A model generated the notes under the pieces. It worked only from the letters and a program-made list of their open reading frames with translations, had not been told where the DNA came from and ran no database searches. From Cherax quadricarinatus (taxonomy: Eukaryota > Arthropoda > Malacostraca > Decapoda > Parastacidae): DNA of 64,000 nt. A program made the translations under genes and the position numbers. Below, piece by piece: positions 1 through 12,395 of the stretch (positions are counted from its first letter, which is position 1; the number at the start of each line of letters is the position of its first letter). Where the stretch lies: positions 109,519-173,518 of the forward strand of contig NW_027195515.1 in assembly GCF_038502225.1 (NCBI RefSeq), in the 5' to 3' direction.

Positions 1-504
1 TACTATGGTACTGACTGTGTTACTGGATGTGGTACTATGGTACTGACTGTGTGACTGGATGTCGTGCTATGGTACTGACTGTGTTACTGGATGTGGTATA
101 TGGTACTGACTGTGTTACTGGATGTTGTATATGGTACTGACTGTGTTACTGGATGTGGTATATGGTACTGACTGTTACTGGATGTTGTACTATGGTACTG
201 ACTGTGTGACTGGATGTGGTACTATGGTACTGACTGTGTTACTGGATGTGGTATATGGTACTGACTGTGTTACTGGATGTTGTATATGGTACTGACTGTG
301 TTACTGGATGTGGTATATGGTACTGACTGTGTTACTGGATGTGGTACTATGGTACTGTGTGACTGGATGTCGTGCTATGGTACTGACTGTGTGACTGGAT
401 GTCGTGCTATGGTACTGACTGTGTGACTGGATGTGGTACTATGGTACTGACTGTGTTACTGGATGTGGTATATGGTACTGACTGTGTTACTGGATGTTGT
501 ATAT
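1..504. repeat. 32-bp minisatellite, left block
   Basis: Tandem copies of a 31-32 bp unit with core CTGACTGTGTTACTGGATGT, alternating with TACTATGG or TATATGG variants. The block runs from the window edge to about 504, where it abuts the 3' tail of a LINE. The same unit resumes at 2410, so the LINE interrupts the array. No gene is seen. Confidence 0.95.
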
Positions 505-897
505 AAGAACATAAGAACATAAGAACGAAGGAACACTGCAGAAGGCCTACTGGCCCATGCGAGGCAGGTCCAAGTCTCCTACCGGCTTAAGCCAATGCAC
601 CCAACCTAGTCAGGTCAGGTCACATTGACTTAAGGGAGGAACACGGCAACCGACCTGTTAGCACAAGCTATCAGGTCTAACTCACACCCACCCACATCTA
701 CTCATGTATTTATCCAACCTATTTTTAAAGCTGAACATCAAAATGGTATACAATACCGACAGGTATTGTATACCATTTTGATGTTCATCTTGTCAGACAC
801 TGCAACACGTGGCATCTTGGTACAGAAAACACCTTGGACAAGCTTTTCAAGTGAGAAGGGTTGGATCTGAGAGGGACATGACCTCTCAGTTGCCTCT

Positions 898-899
<2 letters not shown>

Positions 900-939
<40 letters not shown>

Positions 940-941
940 CC
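900..941. repeat. (ACT)n microsatellite
   Basis: About 14 ACT triplets inside the foldback cassette. The short plus-strand frame over it (809-1087) runs into the inverted module and is not a gene. Confidence 0.9.
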
Positions 942-995
942 TGCACCTCTCCTTCCGACAGTATTTAAGTAAGACACATATGCAACAGTTAGACA

Positions 996-1045
996 ACTTT
1001 ATTCCGAAACGTTTCGCCTACACAGTAGGCTTCTTCAGTCGAATA
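996..1045 (-). ncRNA. hammerhead-ribozyme-like core, module A
   Basis: On the minus strand: CTGAAGA, then a 6-bp stem GCCTAC/GTAGGC with a TGT loop, then GAAA and a very short stem III. This matches the hammerhead consensus CUGANGA ... GAAA, and minimal hammerheads of this kind are known from Penelope-like elements. Stem I is poorly paired by eye, so activity is doubtful. Confidence 0.5.
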
Positions 1046-1282
1046 CAGAAAGTAGGCAGGAACAGTAGAGATGTGAAGACGATGTAATCAGTCCATCACC
1101 CTTAAAGTCGTAGAATTTGAGGTTGTCAGTCCCTCGGCCTGGAGAAGTTCAGTTCCATAGTCAGGAACTATGGAACTGAACTTCTCCAGGCCGAGGGACT
1201 GACAACCTCAAATTCTACGACTTTAAGGGTGATGGACTGATTACATCGTCTTCACATCTCTACTGTTCCTGCCTACTTTCTG

Positions 1283-1331
1283 TATTCGACTGAAGAAGCC
1301 TACTGTGTAGGCGAAACGTTTCGGAATAAAG
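1283..1331 (+). ncRNA. hammerhead-ribozyme-like core, module B
   Basis: CTGAAGA at 1290-1296, stem II GCCTAC/GTAGGC, GAAA at 1313-1316, followed by the palindromic CGAAACGTTTCG and AATAAAG. Inverted copy of module A, so a transcript through both would pair over its full length. Confidence 0.5.
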
Positions 1332-1564
1332 TTGTCTAACTGTTGCATATGTGTCTTACCTAACAACCTGTCGGTATTGTATACCATTTTGATGTTCATC
1401 GACAGTATTTAAGTCTCCGCACTGTCGCTTGATCTTCAGATAGTTCCTGACTATGGAACTGAACTTCTCCAGGCCGAGGGACTGACAACCTCAAATTCTA
1501 CGACTTTAAGGGTGATGGACTGATTACATCGTCTTCACATCTCTACTGTTCCTGCCTACTTTCT

Positions 1565-1615
1565 GTATTCGACTGAAGAAGCCTACTGTGTAGGCGAAAC
1601 GTTTCGGAATAAAGT
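1565..1615 (+). ncRNA. hammerhead-ribozyme-like core, module C
   Basis: CTGAAGA at 1573-1579, the same 6-bp stem II, and GAAA at 1596-1599. Direct copy of module B, in the 193-bp repeat that ends the cassette. Confidence 0.5.
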
Positions 1616-1650
1616 TGTCTAACTGTTGCATATGTGTCTTACCTAACAAC

Positions 1651-2409
1651 ATTTTTAAAGCTACACAACGTTCTGGCCTCTATAACGGTACTTGGGAGTT
1701 TGTTCCACTCATCCACAACTCTATTACCAAACCAGTACTTTCCTATATCCTTCCTGAATCTGAATTTTTCCAACTTAAAACCATTGCTGCGAGTCCTGTC
1801 TAGGCTAGATATTTTCAGCACACTATTTACATCCCCTTTATTTATTCCTGTCTTCCACTTATACACCTCAATCATATCCCCCCTAATTCTACGTCTTTCT
1901 AGAGAGTGCAGTTTCAGGGCCCTTAGTCTATCCTCATAGGGAAGGTTTCTGATACATGGGATCATCTTTGTCATCCTCCTTTGTACATTTTCCAGAGAAT
2001 TTATATCCATTCTGTAATACGGTGACCAAAACTGTGCAGCATAATCTAAATGAGGCCTAACCAAGGATGTATAGAGTTGAAGAACAACCTGAGGACTCCT
2101 ATTATTTATGCTTCTTGATATGAAGCCAAGGATTCTATTAGCTTTATTGCGAACACTTATGCACTGTTGTCTTGGTTTCAGATTACTGCTAACCAGAACT
2201 CCTAAATCTTTTTCGCAATCCGTAATATTAAGATCTACATTATTTAGTTTATATGTGGCATGGTTATTGTCCTGTCCAATATTTAGAACTTTGCATTTGT
2301 CTATATTAAACTGCATCTGCCACTTCTCCGACTACTGCATCAGTCTATTCAAATCTTCCTGGAGTGCTCGAATGTCCTCGTCAGAATGAATTCGACGGCC
2401 TATTTTGGT
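1651..2409 (-). pseudogene. LINE reverse transcriptase C-terminal fragment (broken)
   Basis: The minus-strand reading frame begins in the ADDTK part of the reverse transcriptase active-site box near 2409. It has an in-frame TAG at 2332-2334 and then stays open for about 220 codons. Conserved blocks downstream include VRPHLDYAAQFW, NVQRRMTKMIP, YEDRLRALKLHSLERRRIRGD and FGNRVVDEWNKLP. These are typical of the region between the RT palm and the C-terminus in CR1/Jockey-clade LINEs, and they match the same region of the better-preserved LINE at 46628-48325. The frame runs into the inserted cassette at 1650; the remaining C-terminal codons (RLDKYMSRCGWV, then stop) lie beyond the insertion near 690-721. 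No RT fingers or endonuclease are present. Non-functional. Confidence 0.88.
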
Positions 2410-3345
2410 GTCATCGGCTGTGGTACTGATGTCAGTGTCTGTGGTACTGACTGTGTTACTGGATGTGGTATATGGTACTGACTGTGTTAATGGATGTCGT
2501 ACTATGGTACTGACTGTGTTACTGGATGTGGTACTATGGTACTGACTGTGTGACTGGATGTGGTACTATGGTACTGACTGTGTGACTGGATGTCGTGCTA
2601 TGGTACTGTCTGTGTTACTGGATGTGGTACTTTGGTACTGACTGTGTGACTGGATGTCGTGCTATGGTACTGACTGTGTGACTGGATGTCGTACTATGGT
2701 ACTGACTGTGTGACTGGATGTGGTACTATGGTACTGACTGTGTGACTGGATGTCGTGCTATGGTACTGACTGTGTTACTGGGTGGGGTACTTTGGTACTG
2801 ACTGTGTGACTGGATGTCGTACTATGGTACTGACTGTGTTACTGGATGTGGTACTTTGGTACTGACTGTGTGACTGGATGTCGTGCTATGGTACTGACTG
2901 TGTGACTGGATGTCGTACTATGGTACTGACTGTGTTACTGGATGTGGTACTATGGTACTGACTGTGTTACTGGATGTGGTACTATGGTACTGACTGTGTT
3001 ACTGGATGTGGTATATGGTACTGACAGTGTACTGGATGTAGTACTATGGTACTGACTGTGTTACTGCATGTGGTACTATGGTACGGACTGTGTTGCTGCA
3101 TGTGGTACTATGATACTGACTGTGTTACTGGATGTGGTGCTATGGTACTGACTGTGTTACTGATTGTGGTACTATGGTACTGACTGTGTGACTGGATGTG
3201 GTACTATGGTAATGACTGTGTTACTGGATGTGGTACTATGGTACGGACTGTGTTGCTGCATGTGGTACTATGGTACTGACTGTGTTATTGGTTGTGTTAT
3301 TATGGTACTGACTGTTACTACATATGTTACAGTGGTACTGATTGT
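2410..3345. repeat. 32-bp minisatellite, right block
   Basis: Continuation of the array at 1-504 with the same core CTGACTGTGTTACTGGATGT and alternating TACTATGG, TACTTTGG and GTGCTATGG ends. From about 3300 the unit shortens and grades into the 22-bp satellite. The two share the TACTGACTGT segment, so they look like related families. Confidence 0.93.
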
Positions 3346-6300
3346 CACTGGCTTTGGTATGGAATATCACTGGCTGCGGTACTGACTATCACTGGCTGTG
3401 GTACTGACTACCACTGGTTGTGGCACTCACTGTCACTGGCTGTGGTACTGACTATCACTGACTGTAGCACTGACTGTCACTGGCTGTAGTACTGACTACC
3501 ACTGGTTGTGGTACTGACTGTCACTGGCTGTGGTACTGACTATCACTGACTGTAGTACTGACTGTCACTGGCTGTGGTACTGACTGTCACTGGGGGTAGT
3601 ACTGACTATCAGTGGCTGTGGTACTATCACTGGCTGTGGTACTGACTGTCACTGGCTGTGGTACTGACTATCACTGGCTGTGGTACTGACTGTCACTGGC
3701 GGTGGTATTGACTATCAGTGGCTTTGGTACTATCACTGGCTGTGGTACTGACTGTCACTGGCTGTGATACTGACTATCACTGGCTGTAGTACTGACTGTC
3801 ACTGGCTGTAGTACTGACTACCACTGGCTGTGGTACTGAGGTTCACTGGCTGTGGTAGTGACTATCACTGACTGTAGTACTGACTGTCACTGGCTGTGGT
3901 ACTGACTGTCACTGGGGGTAGTACTGACTATCAGTGGCTGTGGTACTATCACTGGCTGTGGTACTGACTGTCACTGGCTGTGGTACTGACTATCACTGGC
4001 TGTGGTACTGACTATCACTGGCTGTGGTACTGACTCTCACTGGCTGTGGTACTATCACTGGTTGTGGTACTGACTGTCACTGGCTGTGGTACTGACTATC
4101 ACTGGCTGTGGTACTGACTCTCACTGGCTGTGGTACTATCACTGGTTGTAGTACTGACTGTCACTGGCTGTGGTACTGACTGTCACTGGCTGTGGTACTG
4201 ACTCTCACTGGCTGTGGTACTGACTGTCACTGGCTGTGGTACTGACTGTCACTGGCTGTGGTACTGACTATCACTGGCTGTGATATTGACTGTCACTGAC
4301 TATGGTACTGACTGTCACTGGCTGTCTTACTGACTATCACTGGCTGTGGTGCTGACTGTGACTGACTGTGGTACTGACTATCACTGGCTGTGGTACTGTC
4401 ACTAGCTGTGGTACTGACTGTCACTGGCTGTGGTACTATCATTGGCTGTGGTACTGACTGACACTGGCTGTGGTACTGCCTATCACTGGCTGTGGTACTG
4501 ACCATTACTGGCTCTGGTACTGACTGTTACTGGCTGTGGCACTAACTGTCACTGGCTGTGGTACTGACTGTCACTGGCTGTCTTACTGGCTATCATTGGC
4601 TGTGATGTTGACTGTCACTGGCTGTGGTACTGTCACTGGCTGTGGTACTGTCACTGGCTGCGGTACTGTCACTGGCTGTGGTACTGTCACTGGCTGCGGT
4701 ACTGTCACTGGCTGTGGAACTGACTGTGACTGGCTGTGGTACTGACTTTCACTGGCTGTGGTACTGTCACTAGCTGTGGTACTGACTGTCACTGGCTGTG
4801 GCACTGACTGTCACTGGCTGTGGTACTGATGTCAGTGTCTGTGGCACTGCCTGTCACTGACTGTTGTACTGATTATCAGTGACCGTAGTACTGACTGTCA
4901 CTTGCTGTGGTAGTGGCTATCACTGGCTGTGGTACTGTCACTAGCTGTGGTACTGACTGTCACTGGCTGTGGCACTGACTTCACTGGCTGTGGTACTGAT
5001 GTCAGTGTCTGTGGCACTGACTGCCCCTGACTGTGGTACTGATTATCACTGACTGTAGTACTGACTGTCACTGGCTGTGGTACTGACTATCACTGGCTGT
5101 GGTACCGACTGTCACTGGTTGTGGTACTGACTGTCACTGTCTCTGGTACTGACTGTCACTGGCTGTCTTACTGACTATCACTGGCTGTGGTGCTGCTGTC
5201 ACTGGCTGTGGTCCTATCACTGGCTGTGGTGCTGCTGTCACTGGCTGTGGTCCTATCACTCGCTCTGGTACTGCCACTGGCTGTGGTACTGATTGTCACT
5301 GGCTGTGTTACTGACTGTCACTGGCTGTGGTACTGACTACCACTGGCTGTGCTACTGACTGTCACTGTCTGTGGTACTGACAGTCACTAGCTGTGGTACT
5401 GACTGTCACTGGCTGTGGTACTGACTGTCACTGGCTGTACTGCTGACTGTCACTGGCTGTGGTACTGAGTGTCACTGGCTGTGATACTGACTGTCACTGG
5501 CTGTGGTACTGACTGTCACTGGCTCTTGCATTGACTGTCACTGACTGTGGTACTGACTGTCACTGGCTGTTGTACTGACTGTCACTGACTGTGGTACTGA
5601 CTGTCACTGGCTGTTGTACTGACTGTCACTGACTGTGGTACTGACTGTCACTGGCTGTTGTACTGACTGTCACTGACTGTGGTACTGACTGTCACTGGCT
5701 GTGGTACTGACTGTCACTGGCTGTGATACTGACTGTCACTGGCTGTGGTACTGACTGTCACTGGCTCTTGTACTGACTGTCACTGACTGTGGTACTGACT
5801 GTCACTGGCTGTGGTACTGACTGTCACTGGCTGTGCTACTGACTGTCACTGGCTGTGGTGCTGACTGTCACTGGCTGTGGTACTGACTGTCACTGGCTGT
5901 GATACTGACTGTCACTGGCTGTGGTACTGACTGTCACTGGCTCTTGTATTGACTGTCACTGACTGTGGTACTGACTGTCACTGGCTGTGGTACTGACTGT
6001 CACTGGCTGTGCTACTGACTGTCACTGGCTGTGGTACTGACTGTCACTGGCTGTGGTACTGACTGTCACTGGCTGTGATACTGACTGTCACTGGCTGTGG
6101 TACTGACTGTCACTGGCTTTTATATTGACTGTCACTGGCTGTGGTACTGACTGTCACTGGCTTTTATATTGACTGTCACTGACTGTGGTACTGACTGTCA
6201 CTGGCTGTTGTACTGACTGTCACTGACTGTGGTACTGACTGTCACTGGCTGTTGTACTGACTGTCACTGACTGTGGTACTGACTGTCACTGGCTGTAGTA

Positions 6301-9300
6301 CTGACTGTCACTGACTGTGGTACTGATTGTCACAGGCTGTGGTACTGACTGTCACTGGCTGTGATACTGACTGTCACTGGCTGTGTTACTGACTGTCACT
6401 GGCTCTTGTATTGACTGTCACTGACTGTGGTACTGACTGTCACTGGCTGTAGTACTGACTGTCACTGACTGTGGTACTGACTGTCACTGGCTGTAGTACT
6501 GACTGTCACTGACTGTGGTACTGACTGTCACTGGCTGTAGTACTGACTGCCACTGACTGTGGTACTGACTGTCACTGGCTGTTGTACTGACTGTCACTGA
6601 CTGTGGTACTGGCTGTCACTGGCTGTTGTACTGACTGTCGCTGACTGTGGTACTGACAGTCACTGGCTGTAGTACTGACAGTCACTGGCTGTTGTACTGA
6701 CTGTCGCTGACTGTGGTACTGACTGTCGCTGACTGTGGTACTGACAGTCACTGGCTGTAGTACTGACAGTCACTGGCTGTTGTACTGACTGTCGCTGACT
6801 GTTGTACTGACAGTCACTGGCTGTAGTACTGACAGTCACTGGCTGTTGTACTGACTGTCGCTGACTGTGGTACTGACTGTCACTGGCTGTTGTACTGACT
6901 GTCACTGGCTGTTGTACTGACTGTCACTGACTGTTGTACTGACTGTCACTGGCTGTTGTACTGACTGTCACTGACTGTTGTACTGACTGTCACTGGCTGT
7001 TGTACTGACTGTCACTGGCTGTTGTACTGACTGTCACTGGCTGTTGTACTGACTGTCACTGGCTGTTGTACTGACTGTCACTGGCTGTTGTACTGACTGT
7101 CACTGACTGTTTTACTGACTGTCACTGGCTGTTGTACTGACTGTCACTGGCTGTTGTACTGACTGTCACTGGCTGTTGTACTGACTGTCACTGACTGTTG
7201 TACTGACTGTCACTGGCTGTTGTACTGACTGTCACTGACTGTTGTACTGACTGTCACTGGCTGTTGTACTGACTGTCACTGGCTGTTGTACTGACTGTCA
7301 CTGGCTGTTGTACTGACTGTCACTGACTGTTGTACTGACTGTCACTGACTGTTGTACTGACTGTCACTGGCTGTTGTACTGACTGTCACTGGCTGTTGTA
7401 CTGACTGTCACTGACTGTTGTACTGACTGTCACTGGCTGTTGTACTGACTGTCACTGGCTGTTGAACTGACTGTCACTGGCTGTTGTACTGACTGTCACT
7501 GGCTGTTGTACTGACTGTCACTGACTGTTGTACTGACTGTCACTGGCTGTTGTACTGACTGTCACTGGCTGTTGTACTGACTGTCACTGACTGTTGTACT
7601 GACTGTCACTGGCTGTTGTACTGACTGTCACTGGCTGTTGTACTGACTGTCACTGGCTGTTGTACTGACTGTCACTGACTGTTGTACTGACTGTCACTGG
7701 CTGTTGTACTGACTGTCACTGACTGTTGTACTGACTGTCACTGGCTGTTGTACTGACTGTCACTGGCTGTTGTACTGACTGTCACTGGCTGTTGTACTGA
7801 CTGTCACTGACTGTTGTACTGACTGTCACTGACTGTTGTACTGACTGTCACTGGCTGTTGTACTGACTGTCACTGGCTGTTGTACTGACTGTCACTGACT
7901 GTTGTACTGACTGTCACTGGCTGTTGTACTGACTGTCACTGGCTGTTGTACTGACTGTCACTGGCTGTTGTACTGACTGTTGTACTGACTGTCACTGACT
8001 GTTGTACTGACTGTCACTGGCTGTTGTACTGACTGTCACTGACTGTTGTACTGACTGTCACTGGCTGTTGTACTGACTGTCACTGGCTGTTGTACTGACT
8101 GTCACTGGCTGTTGTACTGACTGTCACTGGCTGTTGTACTGACTGTCGCTGACTGTGGTACTGACTGTCACTGGCTGTTGTACTGACTGTCACTTACTGT
8201 TGTACTGACTGTCACTGACTGTTGTACTGACTGTCACTGGCTGTTGTACTGACTGTCACTGGCTGTTGTACTGACTGTCGCTGACTGTGGTACTGACTGT
8301 CACTGGCTGTTGTACTGACTGTCACTTACTGTTGTACTGACTGTCACTTACTGTTGTACTGACTGTCACTGACTGTTGTACTGACTGTCACTGGCTGTTG
8401 TACTGACTGTCACTGACTGTTGTACTGACTGTCACTGGCTGTTGTACTGACTGTCACTGGCTGTTGTACTGACTGTCACTGGCTGTTGTACTGACTGTCA
8501 CTGGCTGTTGTACTGACTGTCGCTGACTGTGGTACTGACTGTCACTGGCTGTTGTACTGACTGTCACTTACTGTTGTACTGACTGTCACTGACTGTTGTA
8601 CTGACTGTCGCTGACTGTGGTACTGAAAGTCACTGGCTGTTGTACTGACTGTCACTGACTGTTGTACTGACTGTCACTGGCTGTTGTACTGACTGTCACT
8701 GGCTGTTGTACTGACTGTCACTGACTGTTGTACTGACTGTCACTGGCTGTTGTACTGACTGTCACTGGCTGTTGAACTGACTGTCACTGGCTGTTGTACT
8801 GACTGTCACTGGCTGTTGTACTGACTGTCACTGACTGTTGTACTGACTGTCACTGGCTGTTGTACTGACTGTCACTGGCTGTTGTACTGACTGTCACTGA
8901 CTGTTGTACTGACTGTCACTGGCTGTTGTACTGACTGTCACTGGCTGTTGTACTGACTGTCACTGGCTGTTGTACTGACTGTCACTGGCTGTTGTACTGA
9001 CTGTCACTGACTGTTGTACTGACTGTCACTGGCTGTTGTACTGACTGTCACTGGCTGTTGTACTGACTGTCACTGGCTGTTGTACTGACTGTCACTGACT
9101 GTTGTACTGACTGTCACTGGCTGTTGTACTGACTGTCACTGACTGTTGTACTGACTGTCACTGACTGTTGTACTGACTGTCACTGGCTGTTGTACTGACT
9201 GTCACTGGCTGTTGTACTGACTGTCACTGACTGTTGTACTGACTGTCACTGGCTGTTGTACTGACTGTCACTGGCTGTTGTACTGACTGTCACTGGCTGT

Positions 9301-12300
9301 TGTACTGACTGTTGTACTGACTGTCACTGACTGTTGTACTGACTGTCACTGGCTGTTGTACTGACTGTCACTGACTGTTGTACTGACTGTCACTGGCTGT
9401 TGTACTGACTGTCACTGGCTGTTGTACTGACTGTCACTGGCTGTTGTACTGACTGTCACTGGCTGTTGTACTGACTGTCGCTGACTGTGGTACTGACTGT
9501 CACTGGCTGTTGTACTGACTGTCACTTACTGTTGTACTGACTGTCACTGACTGTTGTACTGACTGTCACTGGCTGTTGTACTGACTGTCACTGGCTGTTG
9601 TACTGACTGTCGCTGACTGTGGTACTGACTGTCACTGGCTGTTGTACTGACTGTCACTTACTGTTGTACTGACTGTCACTTACTGTTGTACTGACTGTCA
9701 CTGACTGTTGTACTGACTGTCACTGGCTGTTGTACTGACTGTCACTGACTGTTGTACTGACTGTCACTGGCTGTTGTACTGACTGTCACTGGCTGTTGTA
9801 CTGACTGTCACTGGCTGTTGTACTGACTGTCACTGGCTGTTGTACTGACTGTCGCTGACTGTGGTACTGACTGTCACTGGCTGTTGTACTGACTGTCACT
9901 GACTGTTGTACTGACTGTCACTGGCTGTTGTACTGACTGTCACTGGCTGTTGTACTGACTGTCGCTGACTGTGGTACTGACTGTCACTGGCTGTTGTACT
10001 GACTGTCACTTACTGTTGTACTGACTGTCACTTACTGTTGTACTGACTGTCACTGACTGTTGTACTGACTGTCACTGGCTGTTGTACTGACTGTCACTGA
10101 CTGTTGTACTGACTGTCACTGGCTGTTGTACTGACTGTCACTGGCTGTTGTACTGACTGTCACTGGCTGTTGTACTGACTGTCACTGGCTGTTGTACTGA
10201 CTGTCGCTGACTGTGGTACTGACTGTCACTGGCTGTTGTACTGACTGTCACTTACTGTTGTACTGACTGTCACTGACTGTTGTACTGACTGTCGCTGACT
10301 GTGGTACTGAAAGTCACTGGCTGTTGTACTGACTGTCACTGACTGTTGTACTGACTGTCACTGGCTGTTGTACTGACTGTCACTGGCTGTTGTACTGACT
10401 GTCACTGACTGTTGTACTGACTGTCACTGGCTGTTGTACTGACTGTCACTGGCTGTTGAACTGACTGTCACTGGCTGTTGTACTGACTGTCACTGGCTGT
10501 TGTACTGACTGTCACTGACTGTTGTACTGACTGTCACTGGCTGTTGTACTGACTGTCACTGGCTGTTGTACTGACTGTCACTGACTGTTGTACTGACTGT
10601 CACTGGCTGTTGTACTGACTGTCACTGGCTGTTGTACTGACTGTCACTGGCTGTTGTACTGACTGTCACTGGCTGTTGTACTGACTGTCACTGACTGTTG
10701 TACTGACTGTCACTGGCTGTTGTACTGACTGTCACTGGCTGTTGTACTGACTGTCACTGGCTGTTGTACTGACTGTCACTGACTGTTGTACTGACTGTCA
10801 CTGGCTGTTGTACTGACTGTCACTGACTGTTGTACTGACTGTCACTGACTGTTGTACTGACTGTCACTGGCTGTTGTACTGACTGTCACTGGCTGTTGTA
10901 CTGACTGTCACTGACTGTTGTACTGACTGTCACTGGCTGTTGTACTGACTGTCACTGGCTGTTGTACTGACTGTCACTGGCTGTTGTACTGACTGTTGTA
11001 CTGACTGTCACTGACTGTTGTACTGACTGTCACTGGCTGTTGTACTGACTGTCACTGACTGTTGTACTGACTGTCACTGGCTGTTGTACTGACTGTCACT
11101 GGCTGTTGTACTGACTGTCACTGGCTGTTGTACTGACTGTCACTGGCTGTTGTACTGACTGTCGCTGACTGTGGTACTGACTGTCACTGGCTGTTGTACT
11201 GACTGTCACTTACTGTTGTACTGACTGTCACTGACTGTTGTACTGACTGTCACTGGCTGTTGTACTGACTGTCACTGGCTGTTGTACTGACTGTCGCTGA
11301 CTGTGGTACTGACTGTCACTGGCTGTTGTACTGACTGTCACTTACTGTTGTACTGACTGTCACTTACTGTTGTACTGACTGTCACTGACTGTTGTACTGA
11401 CTGTCACTGGCTGTTGTACTGACTGTCACTGACTGTTGTACTGACTGTCACTGGCTGTTGAACTGACTGTCACTGACTGTGGTACTGACTGTCACTGACT
11501 GTTGTACTGACTGTCACTGACTGTTGTACTGACTGTCACTGACTGTTGTACTGACTGTCACTGACTGTTGTACTGACTGTCACTGACTGTTGTACTGACT
11601 GTCACTGACTGTTGTACTGACTGTCACTGACTGTTGTACTGACTGTCACTGACTGTTGTACTGACTGTCACTGGCTGTTGAACTGACTGTCACTGACTGT
11701 GGTACTGACTGTCACTGACTGTTGTACTGACTGTCACTGACTGTTGTACTGACTGTCACTGACTGTTGTACTGACTGTCACTGGCTGTTGTACTGACTGT
11801 CACTGACTGTTGTACTGACTGTCACTGACTGTTGTACTGACTGTCACTGACTGTTGTACTGACTGTCACTGACTGTTGTACTGACTGTCACTGACTGTTG
11901 TACTGACTGTCACTGACTGTTGTACTGACTGTCACTGGCTGTTGAACTGACTGTCACTGACTGTGGTACTGACTGTCACTGACTGTTGTACTGACTGTCA
12001 CTGACTGTTGTACTGACTGTCACTGACTGTTGTACTGACTGTCACTGGCTGTTGAACTGACTGTCACTGACTGTTGTACTGACTGTCACTGACTGTTGTA
12101 CTGACTGTCACTGACTGTTGTACTGACTGTCACTGACTGTTGTACTGACTGTCACTGACTGTTGTACTGACTGTCACTGACTGTTGTACTGACTGTCACT
12201 GACTGTTGTACTGACTGTCACTGACTGTTGTACTGACTGTCACTGGCTGTTGTACTGACTGTCACTGGCTGTTGAACTGACTGTCACTGACTGTTGAACT

Positions 12301-12326
12301 GACTGTCACTGACTGTTGTACTGACT
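3346..12326. repeat. 22-bp satellite array (about 9 kb)
   Basis: Some 400 copies of a 22-bp unit with core ACTGACTGTCACTGGCTGTT. The left part (3346-6900) is heterogeneous (GGCTGTGGTAC, GGCTGTAGTAC and others). The right part (about 6900-12326) is much more uniform, with GGCTGTTG and GACTGTTG types alternating, plus rare 12-bp short units (7978, 9310, 10988) and rare variants (GTTGAACTG, TACTGAAAG). Rare-variant spacing shows a 1684-bp higher-order duplication. Short minus-strand frames such as 4293-4505 and 6660-6905 are translations of the monomer, not genes. Confidence 0.97.
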
Positions 12327-12395
12327 GCAGTATTAGATGTGCGATGTGTTATAAAAATTTCCTTCTTACTCTGACAACATTTCCGTCAAATTCGT
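12327..12395. other. short single-copy spacer
   Basis: AT-rich stretch between two arrays. I see nothing in it. Confidence 0.6.

Larger units (their letters stand above)
733..1650. mobile_element. Penelope-type foldback cassette with 12-bp target duplication
   Basis: The cassette is flanked on both sides by ATTTTTAAAGCT (721-732 and 1651-1662). Its left end is a perfect 25-bp palindrome (733-757 with 762-786, loop 758-761). It then holds three copies of one 193-bp module: 969-1161 (minus), 1167-1359 (plus, spacer 5 bp) and 1450-1642 (plus). The first two make a near-perfect 193-bp palindrome. Each module contains a hammerhead-like core followed by AATAAAG. A further copy of the left-end sequence sits inverted at 1368-1398. 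No reverse transcriptase is present, so this is a non-autonomous or rearranged derivative. Assignment to Penelope-like elements rests on the recognised GCGAAACGTTTC/AATAAAG terminal region and is inference. Confidence 0.75.
505..2409 (-). mobile_element. 5'-truncated CR1/Jockey-like LINE, interrupted by a foldback insertion
   Basis: On the minus strand this reads from a truncated reverse transcriptase (near 2409, starting inside the ADD catalytic box) through the C-terminal region and a 3' UTR. It ends at about 505-530 in short tandem repeats of an 8-base motif (TTCTTATG type), the kind of 3' tail known from CR1-like LINEs. A 918-bp cassette (733-1650) splits it and is flanked by a 12-bp direct repeat, ATTTTTAAAGCT. 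The flanks lie in the 32-bp minisatellite, so the LINE apparently landed in an existing array. Dead element. Confidence 0.85.

Noticed and set aside
809..1087. 92-codon plus frame with poly-Thr
   Set aside because: Runs through an ACT microsatellite into the inverted foldback module; no coding signal.
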